DNA of 11,532 nt from JBBTUF01 sp038063855 (GCA_038063855.1 JBBTUF010000066.1:1-11532), one strand, 5' to 3'. Counted from the stretch's first letter, positions 1 through 6,118 are shown. Notes: a model not told the origin generated them from the sequence alone. Program-made: numbers and translations.

Positions 1-5
1 GATGT

Positions 6-14
6 TGTTATAAC
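6..14 (+). promoter_or_regulatory. Extended -10 promoter element ahead of the structured RNA
   Basis: The sequence TGTTATAAC reads as a TGn extension plus TATAAC, a one-mismatch -10 box. It would start transcription near position 21, just before the folded region. Any -35 box lies outside the window, so only half of the promoter can be judged. Confidence 0.35.
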
Positions 15-20
15 TTAATA

Positions 21-165
21 AGAAAGACCTAACCCCTGCTGGCTCTGCCGGCAGGATATGGTCAAAAGACCCATGGAAGACACTGAACCCCGCGTTCAGC
101 AACTCTTCCATGGGCTATACCTCGAAAGGTGTATAGGGTCGTAAGACCTAGCTAATGCGGGGCTT
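21..165 (+). ncRNA. Candidate structured RNA or 5' leader with pseudoknot
   Basis: No reading frame is supported here, but the strand folds densely. Visible stems are: 35-43 with 47-55 (9 bp, one G-U pair, 3-nt loop), closed by GACC 26-29 with GGTC 60-63; 70-80 with 104-114 (11 bp, perfect), with an inner 6-bp stem 83-88/94-99; CTATAC 115-120 with GTATAG 131-136; and GGTC 137-140 with GACC 145-148 closing a GUAA (GNRA) tetraloop. The loop of the inner stem overlaps CCCCGC at 88-93, which is complementary to GCGGGG at 157-162, so a pseudoknot is possible. GCGGGG ends 11 nt before the ATG at 174, so the pseudoknot could hide the start region of the DUF2726 gene. GACC and GGTC copies at 26, 60, 68, 137 and 145 also permit alternative pairings, as in a switch. 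I do not recognise it as RNase P, SRP, 6S, tmRNA, T-box or a riboswitch class I know. Confidence 0.45.
35..55. repeat. Small GC-rich palindromic element
   Basis: A 9-bp arm (35-43) and its near-perfect complement (47-55) are separated by TCT. The GC content is much higher than in the flanks. It resembles the short palindromic repeats inside pheS and gyrB in this window in size and form but not in sequence. It may simply be one stem of the structured RNA. Confidence 0.35.
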
Positions 166-173
166 TGTGTTAT

Positions 174-686
174 ATGGAATTAATTGCTGTCACTTTATTT
201 ATACTTATTATCGGAGTTGTTACTCTTGAGAAAATAGGCGTATTCAAAAACACATTTACTAAAGGGGAAGATAAAGATCAAAAGTTGCCCTATAAGAAAA
301 AAGATTATCTCCTCTCGATTGCTGAAAGAAAATTTTACGATGTGCTTAGTAAGGTTGCCGAGGAAAATAACTTTTTGCTTTTTGCAAAAGTCCGTTTGGA
401 AGATTTGCTGTGGTTACCAAAGGGGACAGAAAACCGTTTTGGCTTGCGTAATAGAATTAAATCTCGCCATATAGATTTTGTGCTGTGTGATAAGCAGAAT
501 ATTAAACCGCTGCTTGCTATAGAACTGGATGATTCTTCTCACGACACTGAGAGGGGGCGAGTGCGAGATATTAATATCGATCACATACTTAAGGATGCCG
601 AATTGCCCATTTTACACGTGAGAGCAGTGGGGTTTTATAACAAGGTTGATTTGGCCAACCGGATCAAAGAATTTCCAGTTGGGTAG
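174..686 (+). CDS. Membrane-anchored DUF2726 domain protein, putative PD-(D/E)XK-type nuclease
   Basis: The 170-residue product has one N-terminal hydrophobic helix (residues 2-18), a charged linker (about 25-45), and then a DUF2726-like domain (about 46-155). The domain shows the family pattern LLSIAERKFYDVL, the segment AKVRLEDLL, then HIDFVLCD (D101) and LLAIELDD (E117, D119). Asp followed by E-x-D/K spacing is reminiscent of PD-(D/E)XK nuclease folds, which is why a nucleic-acid role is often suspected for this family; no activity is proven. The start is ATG 174. A frame-compatible TTG at 165 would add only MCY and lies closer to the structured region. There is no Shine-Dalgarno sequence; GGGG at 159-162 is the only purine run and may be paired in the pseudoknot. 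The downstream gene lies 62 bp away on the same strand. The domain assignment is fairly sure; the function is not. Confidence 0.75.
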   Translation: MELIAVTLFILIIGVVTLEKIGVFKNTFTKGEDKDQKLPYKKKDYLLSIAERKFYDVLSKVAEENNFLLFAKVRLEDLLWLPKGTENRFGLRNRIKSRHIDFVLCDKQNIKPLLAIELDDSSHDTERGRVRDINIDHILKDAELPILHVRAVGFYNKVDLANRIKEFPVG

Positions 687-748
687 AAATAAGCTACTAT
701 AAAAGTGATGGGTTACAAAGGTCATTATAAATTAACTCTAATAATACA

Positions 749-1489
749 ATGAATCAAAAAGGGTTCGCACCAATCATTTTAATAATCGTAGTTATTGGTA
801 TCAGTTTATTAGGAGGTGGAGCCTACTATTACAGTAAAACTCAGGTTACCCCAGCTCAAAACAAGGCAGTTGAACCACCCTCACCGCCTCCAGTTTCAGA
901 AAACACTCCACCACCGAAAGTGCAACCACCTCCACCAGCTTCTCCAAAGCCGGTTTCACCGACCCCTCCTTCGTCTGCAAAAATATCTTTGGAGAAAACC
1001 CTTGAGTATAAGTACTATGACAAAAGCATTCCATTTACATTTAAATATCCAAAAGACTATTGTTGGACGCAAGATATAGCTTCGGTTGTCGTCTATACGC
1101 CGTCTTTTTGTGGAAAGAATAACGCATCAAATGTAAAAGGAAATGGACTTCTAATTTTCGTATTTCCAGAAGAGAACATCAAAACAACCGACGAATATAT
1201 AGACCTTCTCAAAGCAGAGCGATCAAAAAATATTCAGAAAACAGATGAGAGAAGAACAATTGGAGGATATCAAGCTGTTAAATTACTTGATAGCAAAGAT
1301 TCCACTGTTCTTACCTATGCATTCCTAACGGATATTGAATTTACATATCCCGAAGACCCAATTTGGGGTCAAATGTCCGGGCAGAATTCTCACAATAAAT
1401 ACGGCATTGTTATTCAATCTACTCTCCATACTGAACCAGGAGGAAAAGAAGCCGAAGACTTGATTCTGTCCACACTCACTTTCCATTAA
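749..1489 (+). CDS. Single-pass surface protein with prepilin-like N-terminus and proline-rich linker
   Basis: The product has 246 residues. It opens with MNQKGFAPI followed by a hydrophobic helix (about 6-27), an arrangement seen in very many Patescibacteria surface proteins; KG-F resembles a type IV prepilin cleavage site, although the usual Glu at +5 of mature pilins is absent. Residues about 40-77 are proline-rich (runs of PPP and PPPP) and look like a cell-wall-spanning linker. The rest (about 78-246) is a soluble domain with FTFKYPKDYCW near its start and two cysteines about 16 residues apart (PKDYCW, PSFCGK) that could form a disulfide. It recalls PsbP/lipoprotein-like extracellular domains, but the match is weak. 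It is probably anchored in the cytoplasmic membrane and faces outward. No Shine-Dalgarno sequence precedes ATG 749; an AT-rich stretch (TATAAA at 726-731, TAATAAT at 739-745) does. It is followed 15 bp later by the first of two membrane proteins. Confidence 0.75.
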   Translation: MNQKGFAPIILIIVVIGISLLGGGAYYYSKTQVTPAQNKAVEPPSPPPVSENTPPPKVQPPPPASPKPVSPTPPSSAKISLEKTLEYKYYDKSIPFTFKYPKDYCWTQDIASVVVYTPSFCGKNNASNVKGNGLLIFVFPEENIKTTDEYIDLLKAERSKNIQKTDERRTIGGYQAVKLLDSKDSTVLTYAFLTDIEFTYPEDPIWGQMSGQNSHNKYGIVIQSTLHTEPGGKEAEDLILSTLTFH

Positions 1490-1504
1490 TTACATAATTT
1501 ATCC

Positions 1505-1879
1505 ATGGCTGACTATCTTAAAAAACTTTTCTACTGGGCGGGCGTTTTATGGTTTATCGGTTGGGGTGTCTATCTGACTTCGTTTCCCATACGACGAGTA
1601 ATAAAGATGAACTCATGGGATTTCTATGGAACTGCTACTACTGAATTAACTTTTGCAATATTGGCCTTTATTGCTGCTTTCTTAATGTACAAGAAAATGG
1701 GATGGTTTTATATTCTGGTAACAGTTGCGGAGGGATATGATACTCTTCTCATCATTATTAACGGAGAGTTTCGCAAGCTCGGGCTTGATTGGTCAACCCC
1801 CGTTTTATTTGTCTTTTTTGCAGTAAACCTAGTTTTGAATTGGCGAGAACTTTTTCCAAAAACAAAAGCTGTTAATTAA
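1505..1879 (+). CDS. Small multi-pass membrane protein, first of a tandem paralogous pair
   Basis: The 124-residue hydrophobic protein has about four predicted membrane segments (roughly residues 8-26, 44-62, 66-86 and 98-113). I do not recognise a named family. It is clearly a paralogue of the next gene: both share FYWA/LYWA near the N-terminus, the S(F)(P/S)(I/V)RR segment, the signature WDFYGTA(T/S)TE, FAI(L/I)AFI, and a C-terminal LNW..LF.KTKAV tail. The conserved acidic TE and WDF residues lie between the first two helices, which suggests a functional loop rather than pure membrane filler. The start ATG 1505 is 15 bp after the preceding stop and has no Shine-Dalgarno sequence; CATAAT at 1493-1498 might be a -10 box. 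The function is unknown. Confidence 0.75.
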   Translation: MADYLKKLFYWAGVLWFIGWGVYLTSFPIRRVIKMNSWDFYGTATTELTFAILAFIAAFLMYKKMGWFYILVTVAEGYDTLLIIINGEFRKLGLDWSTPVLFVFFAVNLVLNWRELFPKTKAVN

Positions 1880-1888
1880 CTAATTTAC

Positions 1889-2254
1889 ATGTTTATTTTT
1901 CTGCAGAAGCTTCTTTACTGGGCGAGTATTACAATTTTTGTAGGTGCAGGCCTTTGGTTACTTAGTTTCTCTGTACGCCGGAGTATAGAACGAGGCGCAT
2001 GGGATTTTTACGGCACCGCTTCTACAGAAATATTTTTTGCAATAATAGCTTTTATTTGTGCGTATGCGTTGTATCGTAAAAGCGGTGGATTCCTTATATT
2101 CGCAATAATAGCTTTAGCGTCCGATATTCCGGTAAGGGGAGGAAATGGAGGACTTTTTGAGCAATGGACTCTCCCAATAGTTATCTTGCTTTTTCTAAAC
2201 CTTATATTGAATTGGAATACGCTTTTTTCAAAAACTAAAGCTGTCCAACCATAA
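1889..2254 (+). CDS. Small multi-pass membrane protein, second of a tandem paralogous pair
   Basis: The 121-residue hydrophobic protein has about four membrane segments and is paralogous to the gene ending 9 bp upstream (shared WDFYGTAST, AIIAFI, LILNW and KTKAV motifs). The third helix and following loop differ most: this copy has ASDIPVRGGNGG where the upstream copy has AEGYDTLLIIINGE. The pair probably arose by local duplication followed by divergence and may form a heteromer, which is inference. There is no Shine-Dalgarno sequence before ATG 1889. A terminator-like inverted repeat begins 2 bp after the stop, so this is probably the last gene of the transcription unit. Confidence 0.75.
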   Translation: MFIFLQKLLYWASITIFVGAGLWLLSFSVRRSIERGAWDFYGTASTEIFFAIIAFICAYALYRKSGGFLIFAIIALASDIPVRGGNGGLFEQWTLPIVILLFLNLILNWNTLFSKTKAVQP

Positions 2255-2255
2255 C

Positions 2256-2308
2256 AAAAACTCCGGCTTACTGCCGGGGTAAAAGTGTCTCTATAAATCG
2301 GAGTTTTT
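2256..2308 (+). terminator. Terminator-like inverted repeat after the membrane protein pair
   Basis: AAAAACTCCG (2256-2265) is perfectly complementary to CGGAGTTTTT (2299-2308), with an alternative inner hairpin CCGGC 2263-2267 / GCCGG 2273-2277. The 3' arm ends in five T. The long 33-nt loop is atypical, but position and T-run fit a rho-independent terminator, possibly acting in both directions. Confidence 0.5.
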
Positions 2309-2589
2309 GGGCGGGTACGTCTGTAAGACGTTGGTCTGGCTTTAAAGCGAGATCCAGCTCACTCTCGAATGGCTGGCAGGAAAGCTTAAACGCGGCTCAG
2401 GCACGATTTTGCCAATCCCGGTAAGTGAGTTGCCTCACACAAACGCAGTGGGTGACCGTAGTTGTCGCGCTGCTTCGGGGTTGCCTTTCGGTATCAACCT
2501 ACTACTTGTATTTTATTGCTTCATTTCTGAATGGTCAAGTAAATAATGAGATGCTAAAAACGTTCCTATGTCGTCCCATAACGCCCGCC

Positions 2590-2607
2590 AAGAACATTTT
2601 TTATCGA
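2590..2607 (+). repeat. Left copy of second flanking repeat
   Basis: AAGAACATTTTTTATCGA matches 6102-6118 with one inserted base. Part of the match is a T-run, so the pair is weaker evidence than the 16-bp repeat. Confidence 0.4.
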
Positions 2608-2679
2608 GAGACCGACCAGACCTATATTTTTCAACATCTTTTTAGTTCGAATCCTATCGGGGTCTTCGACCCCGCCTGT

Positions 2680-2695
2680 GCGACCGAGAGGGTTC
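2680..2695 (+). repeat. Left copy of 16-bp direct repeat flanking the fic-TOTE operon
   Basis: GCGACCGAGAGGGTTC is identical to 6067-6082 and in the same orientation. Weaker similarity continues on both sides (upstream C.TG, downstream CCAG after one gap). It ends 24 bp before the helicase stop. Possible attachment site or insertion scar. Confidence 0.5.
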
Positions 2696-2719
2696 CATAG
2701 CCAGGTTAATAAAAGAAAG

Positions 2720-4876
2720 TTATTGATTCAGCTTTTTATAATATCTCTGCCGCTGTTTATATTGCCGTTCAAGGAAAGCAACTTTACTGTCACGATAATC
2801 AAGTACAAATTTTGGATACGCGCTATGTAATAAGCGACCTATATATTGTGCCAGCTTCCCTTCAAATGAGAACGGGAAAGCAAGTATGAGCGTCGAGATA
2901 TTTTTTACATCCAAACCTTCTCCAAAGAACTGCCCCGTGGAAAGAATTACTTGGTAGTGACCATCGTGAATCTGTTTGATTTTTGATTCGCGCTCCCGTG
3001 CAGAGCTGTCCCCGGAAATTATAATTGTTTCAGCATGTCCTTTTAGGCATAGTGCCAAAATTTCGAGATGTTCTTTTCGTTCACTTAAGACAAGCGTTCT
3101 GTTCCCGTCTTTCACTTGCTGGATTATGTCCTCTGCAATAAGCCGATTCCGAGCGGTATCAAAACTGACTATCTTTGCGAGTAGTTGGAATCTGTCGGTT
3201 TTCCACTGAAACGGTATTTCCAGTTCAGTTTCCCGAATGATAATCTGCGGCATCTTCATTAATTTCTTGTCCGGAACATCATGTAATGACGTTGTAGCAT
3301 CCATTGTCGCTACAATATCGCCGATGTAAACAAAAATAAGTTGCTCATCATTATGCTTCCGTTTTGGAGTTGCTGTCAGTCCGTATAGATATCGGGGGTT
3401 TAGATTAGCGATAACTTCTCGGAACGTTTTTGCTGGTATGTGATGGCATTCGTCTACGACGATCGTTCCAAACTTATCTGAAAGCTCCGATATGTTTTTA
3501 TACCTCGCCAAACTTTGTAGCAACCCGACCGTTATGTCTTGGCCGATCTTTTTTGTAGTTCCAGAAAATCTTCCAATACGAATCTTTGGAATATCAAGGT
3601 ATGTTTGTATTCGATCCACCCATTGATCAAGAAGCTGTTTTCGGTGGACAAGGACGAGTGCAGGCAGTTGCCGCGTTGCTACAATCTCCATACCGATCAT
3701 GGTCTTCCCGCTTCCGGGCGGAGCGACAATAACGCCCTCGTCATGATCAAGCGCTTTTAGTGTCGCTTCCTTTTGTGGCGGTGTAAGTTGCATTAGGTTT
3801 CTGAAAGTAATTGGCTTTAGAGCCGGATAGGTATAGTTTAGTGTATACGGAATACTTTCTGATTTAAGAAACGAAATGAGCTGGTTTAAAAACCCGCGCG
3901 GAAGAAATACGCTATCGCCCGACTCACCGATGAGTTTGAAATATTTTTGCACCTGATATACGGATTTTCCTAGCCGCTTCTTGGTAAGGTATTCAGTGTT
4001 AAGAAAATTAAGTTTTTCTTTTAAAAACTTGATTGTAGCCGGCGTAAGATATCGGCGCGGAATCTCTACCCGTTTTCCTACATGAATAGAAAGGATTAAA
4101 TTAGTATTTTCGTCGCGTGCGTCGTCAAAAGCTGAGCTGGCGTAACTGCTGTCTAATGCTGCAAGAGCGGCATTAAGTTCATTAGCAGTGCATTTTCGCA
4201 TCTGTGCGAGATATTCCCATTGATCGCGATATGGCTCCGCGGTTTTTGGATCAATAAAAAGCGTGTTGTTTTGTTTAGCATAGCGTCCCTGAAGAGGTAA
4301 CGCGATAAGATTACCGAAGCCGCCATCAGAAATCGTATCCTGGTTAGGAAATAACCTGTCAAAGCTGACTTCTTTTTCAAACTCCGATACATTGAAAGCG
4401 CGTCGAATGAGTTCCAAACCAATACGACGACTTTTATAACACGGGTACGGCTCTTCAAAAAATATCCAGACATGTCCGCCTGCGCCGGATTTTGATCGCT
4501 CAAGGTATGCCGAAAGTCCAACTTTTATCAATTCATCAATATATTTTTGTGCGTCTTTATGCCAATGTTCTCCGTCAAAATCGGCAGCAAGAAAAAATGA
4601 AGTATTATCTCTAAGGATTGGGTATATGCCCACAGCGTTTTGTCCAAACAAATGTTGCCGCAGAATCTCCTTTGTCAGTGGAACGGCCTGTTTGTTTTCA
4701 AATGTTTTTATTGATCCACCCTTTTGCTTGTGTGCCAAAAACTCATTCCAATCGAATGAGTAAGCAGGGCTATATCCGGAACGTCCCTCCTTTCCCCAGA
4801 ATCTCGCGAAGACATCAGTTCTGCCACGAAACAAAGAATAATACAATTCTAGGATGTCGTCGCCTATAAGGTTCAT
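2720..4876 (-). CDS. TOTE-type archaeo-eukaryotic primase fused to superfamily 2 helicase
   Basis: This 718-residue protein has two parts. Residues about 10-235 match the primase domain of TOTE conflict systems: LFRGR near the start, GIYPIL, the metal-binding AADFDGE (D99, D101), SGAGGHVWIFF with the sxH-type His (H135), LFPNQD (175-180) and GNLIALPLQ (188-196). Residues about 365-690 are a DEAD/DEAH-like helicase: LTPPQKE, Walker A APPGSGKT (385-392), DECH (475-478), LTATPKR (500-506), a helicase C half with STGQFFGEGLDV, and QYIGRLL (677-683). The eighth position of motif VI is His684, where Q-x-x-G-R-x-x-R helicases have Arg. All other catalytic residues look intact. By family knowledge the protein probably acts on nucleic acid intermediates in defence against mobile elements; this is inference. 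The start ATG 4876 is 6 bp after the fic stop, so the two genes are co-transcribed. Length is typical for the fusion. Confidence 0.85.
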   Translation of the reverse strand: MNLIGDDILELYYSLFRGRTDVFARFWGKEGRSGYSPAYSFDWNEFLAHKQKGGSIKTFENKQAVPLTKEILRQHLFGQNAVGIYPILRDNTSFFLAADFDGEHWHKDAQKYIDELIKVGLSAYLERSKSGAGGHVWIFFEEPYPCYKSRRIGLELIRRAFNVSEFEKEVSFDRLFPNQDTISDGGFGNLIALPLQGRYAKQNNTLFIDPKTAEPYRDQWEYLAQMRKCTANELNAALAALDSSYASSAFDDARDENTNLILSIHVGKRVEIPRRYLTPATIKFLKEKLNFLNTEYLTKKRLGKSVYQVQKYFKLIGESGDSVFLPRGFLNQLISFLKSESIPYTLNYTYPALKPITFRNLMQLTPPQKEATLKALDHDEGVIVAPPGSGKTMIGMEIVATRQLPALVLVHRKQLLDQWVDRIQTYLDIPKIRIGRFSGTTKKIGQDITVGLLQSLARYKNISELSDKFGTIVVDECHHIPAKTFREVIANLNPRYLYGLTATPKRKHNDEQLIFVYIGDIVATMDATTSLHDVPDKKLMKMPQIIIRETELEIPFQWKTDRFQLLAKIVSFDTARNRLIAEDIIQQVKDGNRTLVLSERKEHLEILALCLKGHAETIIISGDSSARERESKIKQIHDGHYQVILSTGQFFGEGLDVKNISTLILAFPFSFEGKLAQYIGRLLHSAYPKFVLDYRDSKVAFLERQYKQRQRYYKKLNQ

Positions 4877-4882
4877 GAGCGA

Positions 4883-5734
4883 TCATTTTTTCCGATAACG
4901 AGTCGTTCTGCCCAAACCTACGCGTTTTACCTGCTTAAGCCGTAATAATTTATCAAGCGCCTGCGAAACCGTTGGGCGGGCAATTTTTGTTGCTTTCGCA
5001 ATTTCTCCGGGGGTTGCTTCCGAAGCATGCATAAGATACTGCCATACAACGAGCTGTTTCGGGGAAAGCAGTTTTTCAATGTTTTCTTTCGAAAGCAAAT
5101 CAATAGCTTGTTCGGCCTGCGCAAGTAAAATACGCAAGAAAAATTCAAGCCATGGAACAATGTTTTCTTTTTTTGTTTTGAATGTCTTTTGGCTTTGGCG
5201 GAGCGCTATGTAGTATTCCGGTTTATTATCCTCAATCAGTTTTTCATGAGAAACATACGGTATATATTCGTAACCAGCTTTAAGCATAAGAAGATTTGTA
5301 AGTATGCGAGAAAGCCGCCCATTGCCATCTTGGAAGGGGTGGATATTAAGGAATTCTACAAGAAAGTTGCCAGTGATAATGAGTGGATGAATCTCATGAA
5401 GAGTAAATGCTTCGAGAGTCCATTCAGTGAGTTCTAGCATTTCTTTCGGAGTAAGATAAGCTGGCGTTGTGTCGAATAATACTCCAATAGATTTTCCAGC
5501 CTCATCGATCATTTCGACTCTGTTTTCCATTTTTTTGTATTCGCCACGATGCAATGCGTCTTTCTTAACGTATTTTAAAAGCTCTTTGTGAAAATGCTTA
5601 ATAGTACTTTCTGAAAATGGTATTTGCTTCCACGAATTGAAAATGTTTTCAAGTAATTCATAATATCCTCTCACTTCTTGCTTATCCCGGTCGGTGAATT
5701 TTTGCATTGAAAGCCCGCGCATGAGTTTTTCCAC
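4883..5734 (-). CDS. Fic-family protein (probable AMP transferase) with C-terminal winged helix; true start uncertain
   Basis: The open frame from GTG 5734 gives 283 residues. The Fic core contains the catalytic HPFQDGNGR (132-140), with His132 as the base and Asp136 for metal, and a flap segment around LFDTTPAYLTPKEM (86-99). The C-terminus (about 220-283) is a winged helix-turn-helix (TPGEIAKATKIARPTVSQAL) likely to bind DNA. Fic enzymes transfer AMP from ATP to hydroxyl side chains. The autoinhibitory motif (S/T)xxxE(G/N) lies upstream of this start in the same frame (STRIEG), so a protein begun at 5734 would lack it. The only upstream ATG (5954-5956) meets TAA five codons later. Thus the gene either starts at a non-AUG codon, carries a nonsense mutation, or makes a shortened and perhaps unregulated enzyme. 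The stop is TGA, 6 bp before the primase-helicase. The C-terminal DNA-binding domain and the operator-like repeat at 5949-5975 suggest autoregulation. Confidence 0.85.
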   Translation of the reverse strand: MEKLMRGLSMQKFTDRDKQEVRGYYELLENIFNSWKQIPFSESTIKHFHKELLKYVKKDALHRGEYKKMENRVEMIDEAGKSIGVLFDTTPAYLTPKEMLELTEWTLEAFTLHEIHPLIITGNFLVEFLNIHPFQDGNGRLSRILTNLLMLKAGYEYIPYVSHEKLIEDNKPEYYIALRQSQKTFKTKKENIVPWLEFFLRILLAQAEQAIDLLSKENIEKLLSPKQLVVWQYLMHASEATPGEIAKATKIARPTVSQALDKLLRLKQVKRVGLGRTTRYRKK

Positions 5735-5956
5735 ATCTTCATCGGAGAGTTTTGCACCCTCAATACGGGTAGATGCTCCCGTTGAAGTAACTAAAACGGA
5801 ACGCTTCAGTCGGGAGAGTGCTTGAGGATTGAGATCTGCGCCACCGATCCAGCGCCCTTTTAGCTCATCAATTTTATTGATGAGCGACCAAATATCTTGT
5901 GGCAGATTTTGAATTCGTTTAGTTAATCGATTCGTATTTTATGAAATTAATCTCAT
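5735..5956 (-). other. In-frame 5' extension of fic with autoinhibitory motif and TAA at codon 6
   Basis: Read on the minus strand in the fic frame, ATG 5956-5954 is followed by four codons (R L I S) and TAA at 5941-5939. After that, 68 codons run open into the GTG at 5734. They encode text typical of Fic N-termini: IDELKGRW, DLNPQALSRLKRS, then VTSTGASTRIEGAKLSDEDVEKL. The motif S-x-x-x-E-G is the inhibitory helix of class II Fic proteins. The promoter at 5973-6001 would start RNA near 5966, about 10 nt before the ATG at 5956, which fits that ATG as the ancestral start. No ATG, GTG or TTG lies between the TAA and 5734; only CTG, ATT and ATC codons are available. Confidence 0.7.
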
Positions 5957-5975
5957 ATACCCAATATATGAGATT
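5949..5975. promoter_or_regulatory. Operator-like inverted repeat upstream of fic
   Basis: AATCTCATATA (5949-5959) and TATATGAGATT (5965-5975) form a perfect 11-bp inverted repeat around CCCAA. It overlaps the -10 box and the expected transcription start of fic, a standard position for a repressor site. The winged helix of the Fic protein is a candidate ligand (inference). Confidence 0.6.
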
Positions 5976-6001
5976 GTATTAGATTATTTCTCGCGAGTCA
6001 A
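5973..6001 (-). promoter_or_regulatory. Sigma-70 type promoter of the fic-TOTE operon
   Basis: On the minus strand TTGACT (6001-5996) and TACAAT (5978-5973) are separated by exactly 17 bp. Each box has one mismatch to consensus. The expected start of transcription is near 5966, inside the operator-like repeat. Confidence 0.7.
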
Positions 6002-6066
6002 ACAATCTTTGAGCTATAGTAAAAACATCTCAAAATTATCAATAAAATCAAAGCGATGGGGCTTGG

Positions 6067-6082
6067 GCGACCGAGAGGGTTC
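6067..6082 (+). repeat. Right copy of 16-bp direct repeat flanking the fic-TOTE operon
   Basis: GCGACCGAGAGGGTTC is identical to 2680-2695. Here it runs into TCAAATCC, so GGTTCAAATCC resembles a tRNA T-loop, but the flanking stem does not pair properly (only two good pairs), so no tRNA gene is called. Confidence 0.5.
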
Positions 6083-6090
6083 AAATCCAG

Positions 6091-6113
6091 TCGCGGCCGC
6101 GAAGAACTTTTTT
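6091..6113 (+). terminator. Palindrome plus T-run, terminator-like
   Basis: TCGCGGCCGCGA (6091-6102) is a perfect 12-bp palindrome, followed by AGAAC and six T (6108-6113). It could end a + strand RNA arriving from the repeat region, but the hairpin would have little loop and the T-run is 5 nt away. Confidence 0.3.
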
Positions 6114-6118
6114 ATCGA
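6102..6118 (+). repeat. Right copy of second flanking repeat
   Basis: AAGAACTTTTTTATCGA matches 2590-2607 apart from one base missing here. In this flank it lies after the 16-bp repeat; in the left flank it lies before it. Confidence 0.4.

Larger units (their letters stand above)
2309..2719. other. Hairpin-rich stretch without a convincing gene
   Basis: About 410 bp lie between convergent genes. Hairpins seen include ACGTCT/AGACGT (about 2317-2331), the palindrome GCTTTAAAGC (2339-2348), CCAGC/GCTGG, GTGAG/CTCAC (about 2426-2439), GGTTG/CAACC (about 2479-2499) and GGGGTC/GACCCC (2659-2673). A sequence resembling a tRNA T-loop, GTTCGAATCC, lies at 2645-2654, followed by TATCGGGGTC, which resembles an acceptor-stem end, but no complete tRNA can be built. 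Open frames here lack good starts and family motifs. It may contain an RNA gene, decayed genes or insertion scars; I cannot decide which. Confidence 0.4.

Noticed and set aside
890..980. CRISPR-like or tandem repeat in the CCACC-rich stretch
   Set aside because: There are no regular units or spacers. It is the coding sequence of a proline-rich linker.
2346..2546. Stop-free frame whose LEWLAGKLKRGSGTI loosely recalls a LAGLIDADG motif
   Set aside because: There is no start codon near its beginning, the motif spacing is off by one residue, the acidic residues are missing, and nothing downstream fits a homing endonuclease.
2425..2700. Open frame of 91 codons on the + strand
   Set aside because: It needs a TTG start, has no family motif, and its last third translates the T-loop-like sequence, a hairpin and the 16-bp repeat. 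Noncoding features explain it better.
4880..4890. TGA read as glycine, fusing Fic to the primase-helicase (genetic code 25)
   Set aside because: All long genes are complete under the standard code without internal TGA, and the primase-helicase has its own ATG and a normal family N-terminus.
6040..6105. Possible tRNA gene around GGTTCAAATCC
   Set aside because: Only two T-stem pairs form and no D-arm, anticodon arm or acceptor 5' strand can be found. At most it is a fragment.
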